Assembly (NCBI GenBank): GCA_035535315.1
Contig: DATLQD010000018.1
Coordinates: 1-27,423, forward strand
Source of the DNA: DASQGA01 sp035535315
Lineage (GTDB): Bacteria > Actinomycetota > Thermoleophilia > Gaiellales > Gaiellaceae
DNA: 27,423 nt
Reading direction: 5' to 3'
Below are positions 1 to 7,321 of this stretch, piece by piece. A program made the translations under genes and the position numbers. The notes below the pieces were generated by a model that worked only from the letters and a program-made list of their open reading frames with translations, made no database searches and was not told the origin of the DNA. How positions within the stretch are numbered: the first letter of the stretch is position 1; each line of letters begins with the position of its first letter.

Positions 1-469
1 GGAGTGAGAAATTCGCCTCGGCGAGGACGACCGTGCCAAGAGTCTCGTCGTCGAGCAGGGCTTTCACGCGCCGCGCGGCCCCGAACCGACGGAAGGCATG
101 GCCGACGGAAAGCACGAGCCCGTCAGACTGGAAGCGGTCGCGCATCTCCGAACCGGCTTCGACAGTGTCGGCGATCGGTTTCTCGACGAAGACGTGCTTC
201 CCCCGATCTGCGCAGGCGAGCGCCTGCGGAGCGTGGAGGTCGTTCGGGGTGACGAGCAGGACGCTCTCGACGTCGGGATGCTCGATGGCCGCCTCGAACG
301 AATCGGCCGCCTCGACGCCTCGCTCGGCGGCGAACTTCTCGCGCCGCCGCGCGTCGCGGCTGAAGCACGTGACCAGCCTGATCCGCGCTGCCCGAGAAGC
401 TGCAGCGGCGATTCTCGGGCCCCACATGCCTGTTCCGCCGATCAGAGCCACGCCGACGGGGTCGGTCAC
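1..469 (-). CDS. Gfo/Idh/MocA family NAD(P)-dependent oxidoreductase, 3' end cut by window edge
   Basis: This is the N-terminal part (156 residues visible) of a sugar/inositol-dehydrogenase-type oxidoreductase, which oxidises or reduces hydroxyl/keto groups with NAD(P). The frame begins with a nucleotide-binding glycine motif GGTGMWG at residues 11-17, has the family EKP motif at 96-98 (the Lys is the usual catalytic residue) and a GHAFRR segment at 123-128 comparable to the family GHxxRF element. The start is GTG at 469; its first bases overlap the TGA of the upstream M24 gene by 4 bp (GTGA), so the two are likely translationally coupled. It is the last visible gene of the small minus-strand cluster starting at 4539. 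The C-terminal substrate-binding domain lies outside the window, so the substrate cannot be guessed. Confidence 0.85.
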   Translation of the reverse strand, partial: MTDPVGVALIGGTGMWGPRIAAAASRAARIRLVTCFSRDARRREKFAAERGVEAADSFEAAIEHPDVESVLLVTPNDLHAPQALACADRGKHVFVEKPIADTVEAGSEMRDRFQSDGLVLSVGHAFRRFGAARRVKALLDDETLGTVVLAEANFSL

Positions 470-1653
470 GCGGCGGTGACGAGCGGCTCGAGGGGGACGT
501 CGTGCAGCGACTCCGCGCCGTCTTCGCCGACGACCGTGAGCTCTCCGAGCTGGAGGCCCATTTGCTCGTCGGGAGTGATCGGGTTCGGCTGGACGACGAT
601 GGCCATGCCGCGCTCGAACGTCGCTCCGCCGTCCTCGGGTGGATGGCCGAGCTGCGTGCGGTCGACGATCGGCGGCATGATGTCGACGCCGTATCCGTGC
701 ACGAGGTCGTCGTAGATCGCGTAGCCGGCCTCGCGGATGGGCTCGCCGGCGCGAATGACGTCGGCCTCGGTGACGCCGGCTCGAAGCACGGCAAGGATCG
801 CCTGGTAGGACTCGAGCGCGACGTCGAACATCCGCTGCCACTCGGGCGTGGGGTCAGCCCCGACGAAGATGGGCCGCTGGATCTGCCCGGTGTAGCCCCA
901 GTACGAGGCGCTGAACTCGGTGATCACGACGTCGCCGGCCGTGATCTGGCGACGCGACGGGTTCTGCGCCGGGAGGCAGCCGTTGGGTTCGTCCATGGCC
1001 ATGGAGCGCAGGAACATGATCCGTGGGATGCCGCCTTCGGAGCGGTATGCGCTTTCCGCGATCGCGACGAGCTCGACGTCGGTCATGCCGGGCCGGGCCT
1101 GCTCGGCGAGCGCGAGGATCGCCCGGTCGGTCAGCGCAGCTCCCTTGCGCAGCCACTCGACCTCCTCCTCCGACTTGATCGCCCGCAGGCGCTGGAAGGA
1201 CGCCGTCACGTCCACCAGCTCGAGGCTTGGCAGGGTCTCTCGGAGGCGCTGGTGGTGTGCATACGGCATCCCCATCGAGAACTTCGAGTTCACGCCAACG
1301 AGCCCGACGCGCCCTCGCTCGAGCCCGACGTCGAGGAGGCGCGCGGCCACGGCCGCAGCGGGGTCGTAGCCGCCCCATTCGACGATCGGGACGTCGCTCA
1401 CCTCGCGGGCGTTTGGGACGTGGTTGGTGAGGCCCGTATAAAGGGCGGCCTCCAGCGCCTCGTCCCTCGGCACGACGAGATACGAGTGATGGAGATCGAG
1501 ATGGTTCGAGAGCCAGAAGGCGTTCGCCATGTTGCCGCGGCTCACACCCGAGTTGCCGAAGAGCACGAGCGCTTCGAGGTCGTTGTTTCGCATGAGGTCG
1601 CGCGCGAGCTCGAAACGCCGCTCCATCTCCCCGGGCGAGAACTTATCCCACAT
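466..1653 (-). CDS. M24 family (creatinase/aminopeptidase P-like) protein lacking metal ligands
   Basis: A 395-residue two-domain protein with the creatinase N-terminal domain (about 1-155) and the pita-bread catalytic domain (about 160-390). In metallo-M24 peptidases the ligands are Asp, Asp, His, Glu, Glu; by motif alignment with the intact paralogue at 12244-13470 the equivalent residues here are E246, Q257, H319, Q355 and G370. Only the His is kept. That pattern fits a non-metal hydrolase such as creatinase, where a His is the base, better than a peptidase. The ATG at 1653 has an AGGAGC ribosome site seven bases upstream and overlaps the preceding hydrolase gene by 11 bp; an upstream open extension to 1899 is only the shadow of that gene. 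The fold assignment is secure. The non-peptidase role is inference and the substrate is unknown. Confidence 0.85.
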   Translation of the reverse strand: MWDKFSPGEMERRFELARDLMRNNDLEALVLFGNSGVSRGNMANAFWLSNHLDLHHSYLVVPRDEALEAALYTGLTNHVPNAREVSDVPIVEWGGYDPAAAVAARLLDVGLERGRVGLVGVNSKFSMGMPYAHHQRLRETLPSLELVDVTASFQRLRAIKSEEEVEWLRKGAALTDRAILALAEQARPGMTDVELVAIAESAYRSEGGIPRIMFLRSMAMDEPNGCLPAQNPSRRQITAGDVVITEFSASYWGYTGQIQRPIFVGADPTPEWQRMFDVALESYQAILAVLRAGVTEADVIRAGEPIREAGYAIYDDLVHGYGVDIMPPIVDRTQLGHPPEDGGATFERGMAIVVQPNPITPDEQMGLQLGELTVVGEDGAESLHDVPLEPLVTAA

Positions 1654-2707
1654 CTGCGAGCTCCTTTCGAATCCAGTCCGCGACGAGCGGCCGGTACTTG
1701 TACGGAACGTTGTTGCAGACGTGGGTACCCTCCTCGTAGAGGACGAATTCGGCGTGAGGGGCCGCGGAGGCGATCCGGGCCGTCTGCTCCCACGGGATGA
1801 TGCGGTCGAGCTTGCCGGTGACCATGAGTGCCGGCTGGCGGAGTCCGCCGATGACCGGTCCCACGTCGAGCTCGAGGGCCTTTTGGCGGGCTTCTTCATC
1901 GTCCGCGGCGCCCGAGTGGTGCCTGAACGCCTCGCGCGTCAGCGGCGGGAGCCCGGCCCAGCATTCGCCGAAGTTGAACGGGCCGCTGACGCCGGCGACC
2001 GCCTGGATCCGCGGCTCGCCGGCGGCCGCACGCGGCGCGTAGTACCCGCCCAGACTGACCCCGACGGCTCCGACACGCTCGAGGTCGATGTCTCGCCGCC
2101 CGGCGAGGGCGTCGAGTGCCACCGCCACAGCCTGCTCGTACTCCGGCCGGATGTGGGTCGCGAAGCCGCTCTCGCCCTGCCCGGGACCATCGAGCGAAAG
2201 CGTTGCGAGGCCTCGCTGGAGAAAGACGTTCTCCCAGTTGAAGAACTCCTCCTTCGTCGAGTCGAGGCCTGGGATCAGGAGCACGAGCGGCGGGTGTGGC
2301 TCGCTCCCGGGCCTGCGGAGGTTCCCGACCAGCTCTGTGTCCTCGAAGGGAATCTCGATTCGCTCGGCCGTCGGGTCGAGATGGCGGTGAGCCGCATAGA
2401 TGCACTCGATCGCGTGCACGGTCGCTTCGCGGTGTCGCCCGAGGTCGAGCGTCCAGACGAACTTGGCAAAGTGGTACGACAGGGCGGCGCGCACGAACGC
2501 CTCGCCTGCAGTCAAGCGGTCCCCCGCCTCCTCGGCTTCGTCGGCGAGCGCGCGATGCTCACCCGCGCTTTCGCTCCAGGCGTCCAGCCATTCGTCCCAG
2601 CGCTCGATCCGCGCGGTCGTCCGCCGGAAATCATTGAAGTCGACGCCCTGGGAGACGAAGCGGGGCGCCCAGTTCGCGATCGCAGCCTCGACCCGCGCGT
2701 CAGGCAC
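1643..2707 (-). CDS. alpha/beta hydrolase, 2,6-dihydroxypseudooxynicotine hydrolase-like
   Basis: A 354-residue alpha/beta hydrolase with a long helical N-terminal part (about 1-115) before the core. The nucleophile elbow is GVSLGG with Ser218; the acid is Asp301 (GKLD) and the base His329 (GTH). Glu248, in the segment FNFGEC after the nucleophile, sits where the Arthrobacter nicotinovorans C-C hydrolase of the nicotine pathway carries an additional active-site Glu. Length and residue spacing match that family closely. GTG at 2707 is preferred because AGGTGG lies six bases before it; a TTG at 2713 is also open. The gene overlaps the end of the upstream oxidoreductase frame by 8 bp and the downstream M24 gene by 11 bp. 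I infer hydrolysis of a C-C, ester or amide bond in a small molecule; the actual substrate is not visible. Confidence 0.85.
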   Translation of the reverse strand: MPDARVEAAIANWAPRFVSQGVDFNDFRRTTARIERWDEWLDAWSESAGEHRALADEAEEAGDRLTAGEAFVRAALSYHFAKFVWTLDLGRHREATVHAIECIYAAHRHLDPTAERIEIPFEDTELVGNLRRPGSEPHPPLVLLIPGLDSTKEEFFNWENVFLQRGLATLSLDGPGQGESGFATHIRPEYEQAVAVALDALAGRRDIDLERVGAVGVSLGGYYAPRAAAGEPRIQAVAGVSGPFNFGECWAGLPPLTREAFRHHSGAADDEEARQKALELDVGPVIGGLRQPALMVTGKLDRIIPWEQTARIASAAPHAEFVLYEEGTHVCNNVPYKYRPLVADWIRKELADVG

Positions 2708-3785
2708 CGGCAACCACCTGCTCGAGCGACATCCCCAGATCCTCGAGGAGGACTGCCGCCGTGTTTCTGCCGGGCGCTGCCGAGACGGACCCGCCCGGGT
2801 GCGTGGTCGCGCCAGTCTGGTACAGGTTGGAGATCGGCAATCGCGGCTGAAAGCGGAGCGCCCCCGACTGTGACGGCCCGAGATCGCCGCCGTGGCACGT
2901 TCCGTGCCAGTTGTGCTCGTTCATGCGCTCGAGATCGAGCGGGCTCTTGACCACCTGCGCGAGGATCGTCTCCTCGGTCATGTTCGGCGCGTAGCGGCGC
3001 AGCTCGTCGAGGTTCCGGGCCGCGGCCTCCTCTTTGACCTCGTCCCAGCGTTCCGGGCCGCCCTCGGCCAGGTCGTAGGGCTGAAACCCGATCACCTTGA
3101 GCACGTGCTTGCCCTCAGGAGCTCGAGAGGGATCGGCGACAGTGGCGCAGACAACCAGCAGGACCGGCTCGTCCAGAGCGAGAAGCCCACGCTCGGCGTC
3201 CGACCCGAGGCGGAGGAGGCGATCGACGGACGCGGCCGTTCCCGAGGCGACCGGGGTGACCGGGCCGCTCTCGGAAACGTACGTTGGCGGCTCGGTGGTG
3301 GCCAGGTGCGTGGGAAAGAGACTGATGCCGCCTCGCCAGGAATCGACCGCATGGACGAACTCCTCGCCCCACTCCTTTTTCGGCGCGAGCTCGACAAGCT
3401 GCTTGACGTGGATGGTGGACACGACGGCCTTCTGCGCGAGGAAGCGCTCCCCGTCCTCGGTCTCGACGCCCTTGCACCGCCCTCCCTCGAAGATGAGGCC
3501 GGTCACCCGCCGGCCGGTGAGGATCGTGCCCTCGTGTTCCTCGATCACCCGCTCGAGGGCGAGCGGCAGGGCAGCGGAGCCGCCCCGTGGGAGCACCCAG
3601 CTGTTCTCCTGGCGGCCGTAAGTCAGGGAATACGTGAGGAGACCGGTGCCGGGCCGCTCCGGTGGCTGCACGGTCATGAGGCTCATCCAGAGCATGAAGG
3701 CCCGAGCGTGCGGGTCTTCGAACTGGCCACGGACGACGTCCCAGGCGCTCATCGCGAGCCGCCGGCGCCACAGTCCGTCGAGCAC
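2700..3785 (-). pseudogene. 3' part of split phytoene desaturase/PYROXD2-like FAD oxidoreductase
   Basis: This frame carries the middle and C-terminal parts of a CrtI/PYROXD2-type flavoprotein. Its last 60 residues hold the conserved family end with GGDLGPSQSG, QTGATTHPGG and GRNTAAV, which forms the second half of the FAD site. The first available start is the GTG at 3785, in the middle of the protein fold, with no convincing ribosome site. The frame itself stays open upstream through the first copy of the 292-bp repeat (to about 4068), so it was once continuous with the N-terminal half. As written in this sequence the fragment lacks its dinucleotide-binding domain and should not be active alone. 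It overlaps the start of the downstream hydrolase gene, so its translation may still matter for coupling. Confidence 0.75.
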
Positions 3786-4539
3786 CTCCTCCGGGCGCGG
3801 CGCGCGCCCGATCGGGTTGTTCCGGTAGGCGCCGAAGACTTGCTTGACGGCGTCGTACTCGCCGATCAGGCGACGATAGGCGTCGGCATCCGCGCTCGAG
3901 AACCTCGCGAACTCCTGGCAGGTGCGCTCGAGGTCGCGCCACAGCGTGATCGAGGTGCCGTCGGGAAACGGGAGGTGGAGGACGGGGTCCGGATGGAGGT
4001 ACTCCAGTCCGTACTCCTCGAGCCGGAGCTCGCGGACGGCCGGGTTCGCCTGGATCAGGTTGTGCGCCGTCGAGCACCTCCTCCGGGCGCGGTGCGCGCC
4101 CGACCGGGTTGTTCCGGTAGGCGCCGAAGACCTGCTTGACGGCGTCGTACTCGCCGATCAAGCGCCGGTAGGCGTCGGCATCCGCACTCGAAAACTTCGC
4201 CAACTCCTGGCACGTGCGCTCGAGGTCGCGCCACAGTGTGATCGAGGTGCCGTCGGGAAAGGGGAGGTGGAGGACGGGGTCCGGATGGAGGTACTCAAGT
4301 CCGTATTCCTCGAGCCGGAGCTCGCGGATGGCCGGGTTCGCCTGGATCAGGTTGTGCGCAGTCGAGCACGAGTCATGGAGGAACCCAGGGAGCGTCAATT
4401 CCTCCGTTGCGGTGTTGCCGCCGACCACAGGGCGGGCCTCGAGAACGAGCACCTGAAGCCCTGCGCGGGCGAGGTAGGCGGCCGCGACCAGGCTGTTGTG
4501 CCCGGCCCCTGCCACGATCACGTCGGGCTGCGAGGTCAT
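3115..4539 (-). pseudogene. 5' part of split phytoene desaturase/PYROXD2-like FAD oxidoreductase, frameshifted after the repeat
   Basis: Starting at ATG 4539, the first ~155 residues are a clean flavoprotein N-terminus: the Rossmann motif VAGAGHNSLVAAAYL at about 8-22, the acidic LEAR end of the second strand, and GGNTATEE. After the junction near 4069 the reading frame enters the other copy of a 292-bp tandem repeat one base out of phase, and what follows is a Pro/Arg-rich shadow of the true frame, ending at 3115. Removing one repeat copy would rejoin residues ending PRPEEVLDG with the downstream frame (2700-3785) to give a normal-length enzyme of about 515 residues. Either the gene is dead in this strain or the assembly joined two alleles. 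The start lies only 17 bases from the divergent start of the selenoprotein-like gene. Confidence 0.7.
3777..4360. repeat. 292-bp imperfect tandem duplication inside the oxidoreductase gene
   Basis: Two adjacent copies, 3777-4068 and 4069-4360, are the same length with no gaps and differ at 17 positions by my count (about 6%). Each copy starts with GTCGAGCAC and the same nine bases recur just after the second copy at 4361, so short homology flanks the duplication. Translated in the gene's own frame, 13 differences are silent and four give conservative changes (V/I, F/L, R/K, I/V). Because 292 is not a multiple of three, the duplication breaks the reading frame. Confidence 0.95.
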
Positions 4540-4556
4540 CGACTAGCCTGCGCTCC

Positions 4557-5135
4557 GTGGCGCGCATCAGCTACGTCGACCCCGGTTCCTTGACCGACCC
4601 CGAACTGGTCGACTACCTCGAGCAGGCTCGCCGCTATGGTACTCCGCGGCCCGAGACACAGGCGATCCGCTCGCATGTTCCCGCCGTCGCGAAGGCGTTC
4701 TCGCGCGCCTGGAACGCCATCTTCCGGGAGGGGCTCGTCGAACATCCGCTCAAAGAGCTCTGCCGCGTTTACGTCTCGAAGACGATCGACTGCCACTACT
4801 GAGGGTCGCAACGGTCTCTCCGGGGCGGAGAGCAAGGGTTGACCGAGCGGGACTACGAAGACCTCCTCGATTTCGAGAGCTCCGACCGCTTCGGAGAGCG
4901 CCAGAAGGCGGCACTGCTCTACACGAGCATGCTCGTCTGGAATCCCGAGGGCGCCGACGAGGCCGTCTGGGCCCGCCTGCGCGAACACTTCACCGAGGAG
5001 CAGATCATCGAGCTCGGCTCCTTCGTCTGCCTGACCTACGGCCAGCAGCGGGTGATCAAGACCTGGGGCGTCGGCCACGGTGAGCTCCTCGCGGATACGA
5101 CCGCCGGGCTCGCTCCGAGCAAGGTGGAGAGCTAG
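4557..5135 (+). CDS. carboxymuconolactone decarboxylase/AhpD-like protein, predicted selenoprotein (CxxU)
   Basis: A 192-residue alkylhydroperoxidase-D/carboxymuconolactone-decarboxylase family protein read through one in-frame TGA at 4800-4802. The frame is open on both sides and family sequence continues across it: before it EHPLKELCRVYVSKTIDCHY, after it GSQRS and then the usual helical second half (DFESSDRF, AALLYTSML, LREHFTEEQIIELGSF). The TGA occupies residue 82, where the family has the second Cys of its redox CxxC, giving Cys79-His-Tyr-Sec82. A hairpin with SECIS-like geometry follows directly (4809-4841). GTG at 4557 gives the expected family N-terminus; there is no clear ribosome site. 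If the TGA were a true stop, an 81-residue stub would result plus a fragment from a TTG at 4839, neither a complete domain. A sequencing error or recent nonsense mutation of a Cys codon is the alternative. The role would be thiol/selenol peroxide or disulfide chemistry. Confidence 0.75.
4809..4841 (+). promoter_or_regulatory. SECIS-like hairpin downstream of in-frame TGA
   Basis: Six bases after the TGA, CAAC (4809-4812) can pair with GTTG (4838-4841). Inside it CTCTCCG (4816-4822) pairs perfectly with CGGAGAG (4826-4832), closing a GGG loop (4823-4825). The G at 4814 can pair with C 4833, leaving T4815 bulged below the upper stem. The loop begins 20 bases after the TGA with G in its first two positions, as bacterial SECIS elements require; a bulged U and loop G residues are also SelB contacts in the E. 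coli fdhF element. The fold is my hand pairing, not a computed structure. Confidence 0.65.
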
Positions 5136-5531
5136 GTGGCGCACCTGCCGGGAAACGCCGGGGAGATCCGCGGTCGCGTGCCGGCGGTGCTCGCGTCGTA
5201 CGAGTTCATCCGCGACAACGTCCTCCGCGACGGAGTGGTCGACCCGGCGCTCAAGGAGCTCTGCTTCCGCTACCTCGCAGAGGACGCGGAGACGATGGAC
5301 TTCGGCCACTTCAAGGGGCGGGACCGCCTCGCCCTCGAATGGTCCCATGCGATCGCATGGGACTCGGACGCGGCGGACGATGCCCTCTGGGACCGGCTGC
5401 ACGCGGAGTTCAGCGAGCAGGAGCTGGTCGACCTCGGCTGCGCCATCGGCTTCGAGCTCGGGCAGCAGCACTGGCGCCGGACCGTCGGCCTGACCGCGCG
5501 GGACGAGCCCGCTCAAGCCTCGCTCTCCTGA
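5136..5531 (+). CDS. carboxymuconolactone decarboxylase-like protein without CxxC
   Basis: A 131-residue paralogue of the preceding protein. It starts with GTG directly after that gene's TAG with no spacer, so the two are almost certainly co-transcribed. It keeps the family helices (VDPALKELCFRYLAED, WDRLHAEFSEQELVDLGCAI), but the redox motif position reads Asp-Phe-Gly-His-Phe instead of Cys-His-Tyr-Sec, so it cannot do thiol chemistry there. It aligns mainly to the second half of its neighbour, being about 60 residues shorter. A structural or substrate-binding partner in a hetero-oligomer with the selenoprotein is a reasonable inference, as members of this family are oligomeric. Its 3' end overlaps the convergent amidohydrolase gene by 19 bp. 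Confidence 0.8.
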   Translation: MAHLPGNAGEIRGRVPAVLASYEFIRDNVLRDGVVDPALKELCFRYLAEDAETMDFGHFKGRDRLALEWSHAIAWDSDAADDALWDRLHAEFSEQELVDLGCAIGFELGQQHWRRTVGLTARDEPAQASLS

Positions 5532-6430
5532 CCGAGGAGCCGCCGCGCGTTCCCGCCGAGGATCGCCTGCTCCTCGTCGGGTGCCAGTCCGAGCGCGCGG
5601 ACGATCTCGGCCGGCCGCTCGACGCCCATGTCGAAGGGGTAGTCGGAGCCGCAGAGCACGCGATCCGCTCCGGCAAGGGCAACCAGCTCTCGAAGCAAGC
5701 TCTCGTCGTGTGTGACCGTGTCGAAGTAGAAGCGGCTGAGCGAGTCGTCCGGCGACTCGCCGAGGCGTGATCGTGCCTGCGGCTGGAACGAGTGCGCATG
5801 GCGAAGGCGTCCGCGTAGGGCGGGGAGGGCGCCGCCGCCGTGGGCAAGCAGCACGCGGAGTCGCGGATGACGCTCGAGAACGCCCGCCATCACCATGTGT
5901 GCAGCGGTGACCGTCGTCTCGAGCGGGTTCCCGACGGCGTTCCAGAGGTAGAAGTCGTCGAAGACCGGCTGGTCGAAGCCGCGTGTCGTCGGGTGGATGA
6001 AGATCAGAGCGCGCGTTTCCTCAGCCGCCGCCCAGAAATCCTCGAAGCGCTCGGCACCGAGGTAGTCGCCGTCGTAGCTTGCGGCGACCTCGACGCCGGC
6101 GAGGCGGCCGTCCCCCATCAGCTCCACCAGCCCGTCGGGATGCTCGAGGTGGATGGTCCCGAGTGCGGCCACCCGCTCTCCCACCATGGCCGCAAGCATC
6201 TCGTTCTGGCGAGCCGGCTCACGCCCGAGCAGCGTCACCCAGGGGCAGAGGACGACCATGTCCACGCCGGCCCGGTCCTGTTCCTGCAGGATGCGCTCCA
6301 GATCGACGAACTCGCGAACGGCCGAGCGGATCGAGCGGCCCTCGAAGTCCACCACCTGAGCGCCGTCCTCCCAGCGAATGTCGGCTCCCAGGCCGGGAAC
6401 GATGACGTGCGCATGTGCGTCGACGACCAC
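5513..6430 (-). CDS. amidohydrolase family 2 (ACMSD-like) metal-dependent hydrolase/decarboxylase
   Basis: A 305-residue TIM-barrel protein of the amidohydrolase-2 family, which includes 2-amino-3-carboxymuconate-6-semialdehyde decarboxylase and related non-oxidative decarboxylases. The metal site is complete: H6 and H8 (HAH near the N-terminus), H146 (FIHP), H197 (LLAHGGG) and D263 (CGSDYPF). There is no signal peptide, so it acts in the cytoplasm. The GTG start at 6430 follows the stop of the EamA transporter gene by three bases, and this is the last gene of the long minus-strand run that begins at the FadR-type regulator. It may hydrolyse or decarboxylate the compound imported by the transporters upstream; the family is too broad to name a substrate. 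Confidence 0.88.
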   Translation of the reverse strand: MVVDAHAHVIVPGLGADIRWEDGAQVVDFEGRSIRSAVREFVDLERILQEQDRAGVDMVVLCPWVTLLGREPARQNEMLAAMVGERVAALGTIHLEHPDGLVELMGDGRLAGVEVAASYDGDYLGAERFEDFWAAAEETRALIFIHPTTRGFDQPVFDDFYLWNAVGNPLETTVTAAHMVMAGVLERHPRLRVLLAHGGGALPALRGRLRHAHSFQPQARSRLGESPDDSLSRFYFDTVTHDESLLRELVALAGADRVLCGSDYPFDMGVERPAEIVRALGLAPDEEQAILGGNARRLLGQESEA

Positions 6431-6433
6431 GGC

Positions 6434-7321
6434 TCAGGCCTCCAGCACCAGGACGAGACCGCCGGCGACGACGAGGGCCCCGCCGGCCCAGATCTGCGCG
6501 GTCACGCGCTCGACGTCACGCCCCATGAGCATGGGGGAGAGCAGGAGGACGACCGGCACGGACAGGAGGCCGAGAGCGAGCACGACCGCAACGGCAGTGT
6601 GGTCGAGCGCGACCCAGCGCGCCCACACCGAGAGCCCGACCATCCCGCCGGCCAGGAGCTTGAAGCCGAGGGCGTCCCACGAGCCCAGCGCCGGCCCTTC
6701 CACACGCGGCCGCAGAGGAAGGGCGAGCCCATAGACGGTGACCGCGACGAGCATGCCGAGCGTCAGACCCAGGAGCGGCGACGACAGACCCTCGAGCCCC
6801 TCCTTGATGAGGATTGGGCTCACCGACCAGGCGATAGCCGTTCCGAGGCCGGGCAGAGAGTCGCGCCAGCCGACGTCCCATCCCACCTCGGCGACCCGCT
6901 CGAGTGAGACGACGAGGGCGCCGCCCAGAACCAGCGCGATCCCGAGCCAGGCAATGAGGTGGGGGAACTCGTGGATCGTGACCGCCGCGACCGCCGCCCC
7001 GAAGAGCGGATTCGTCGCGAGCAGAGGGCTCGTTCGCGCCGCGCCGACGCGCATCTGGCTCATGTTCAGGAGCGTCCAGCCGAGGAAGAAGTGGATCAGG
7101 CCCGCGAGCGAGAAGTACACGAGCGAGATCGCTGTGGCGGTCCCGAAAAGGCTGAGATCTTCCGTGGCGGCGCTTGCGAGCGCGAGCACCCCGAGCGCTA
7201 CGAGGAGCTGGAGAAACGTGGCGAGGTAAGCGTCGCTCATGCCGCCGACTGCGCGGCGGTTGAGCGTCTGAAAGACCCCGAAGCCGAGTCCGGCAGCCGC
7301 AGCCAGCAAAGGTCCCGTCAC
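6434..7321 (-). CDS. EamA/DMT superfamily transporter
   Basis: A 295-residue, strongly hydrophobic protein with about ten membrane spans arranged as two EamA repeats (roughly 1-140 and 150-295), the layout of drug/metabolite transporters that move amino acids or other small metabolites across the inner membrane. The second repeat ends with the usual run of small and aliphatic residues (AGGALVVAGGLVLVLEA). GTG at 7321 overlaps the TGA of the upstream ABC ATPase gene by 4 bp (GTGA), so it is translated as part of the same operon. It could export a by-product of the pathway or be a second uptake route; direction and substrate cannot be read from the sequence. Confidence 0.88.
   Translation of the reverse strand: MTGPLLAAAAGLGFGVFQTLNRRAVGGMSDAYLATFLQLLVALGVLALASAATEDLSLFGTATAISLVYFSLAGLIHFFLGWTLLNMSQMRVGAARTSPLLATNPLFGAAVAAVTIHEFPHLIAWLGIALVLGGALVVSLERVAEVGWDVGWRDSLPGLGTAIAWSVSPILIKEGLEGLSSPLLGLTLGMLVAVTVYGLALPLRPRVEGPALGSWDALGFKLLAGGMVGLSVWARWVALDHTAVAVVLALGLLSVPVVLLLSPMLMGRDVERVTAQIWAGGALVVAGGLVLVLEA

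Noticed and set aside
98..715. Plus-strand open frames at the start of the window
   Set aside because: Antisense to the Gfo/Idh/MocA and M24 genes, Arg/Ser-rich and without any family motif.
3922..4593. Long plus-strand open frames running across the repeat region and through the start of the oxidoreductase gene
   Set aside because: They are antisense shadows of the flavoprotein; the flavoprotein frame has family motifs and third-position substitutions, the plus frames do not.
4839..5135. Separate gene starting at TTG 4839
   Set aside because: It is the second half of the CMD domain, in phase with the upstream half across the TGA; alone it lacks the active-site helix and has no clear ribosome site.
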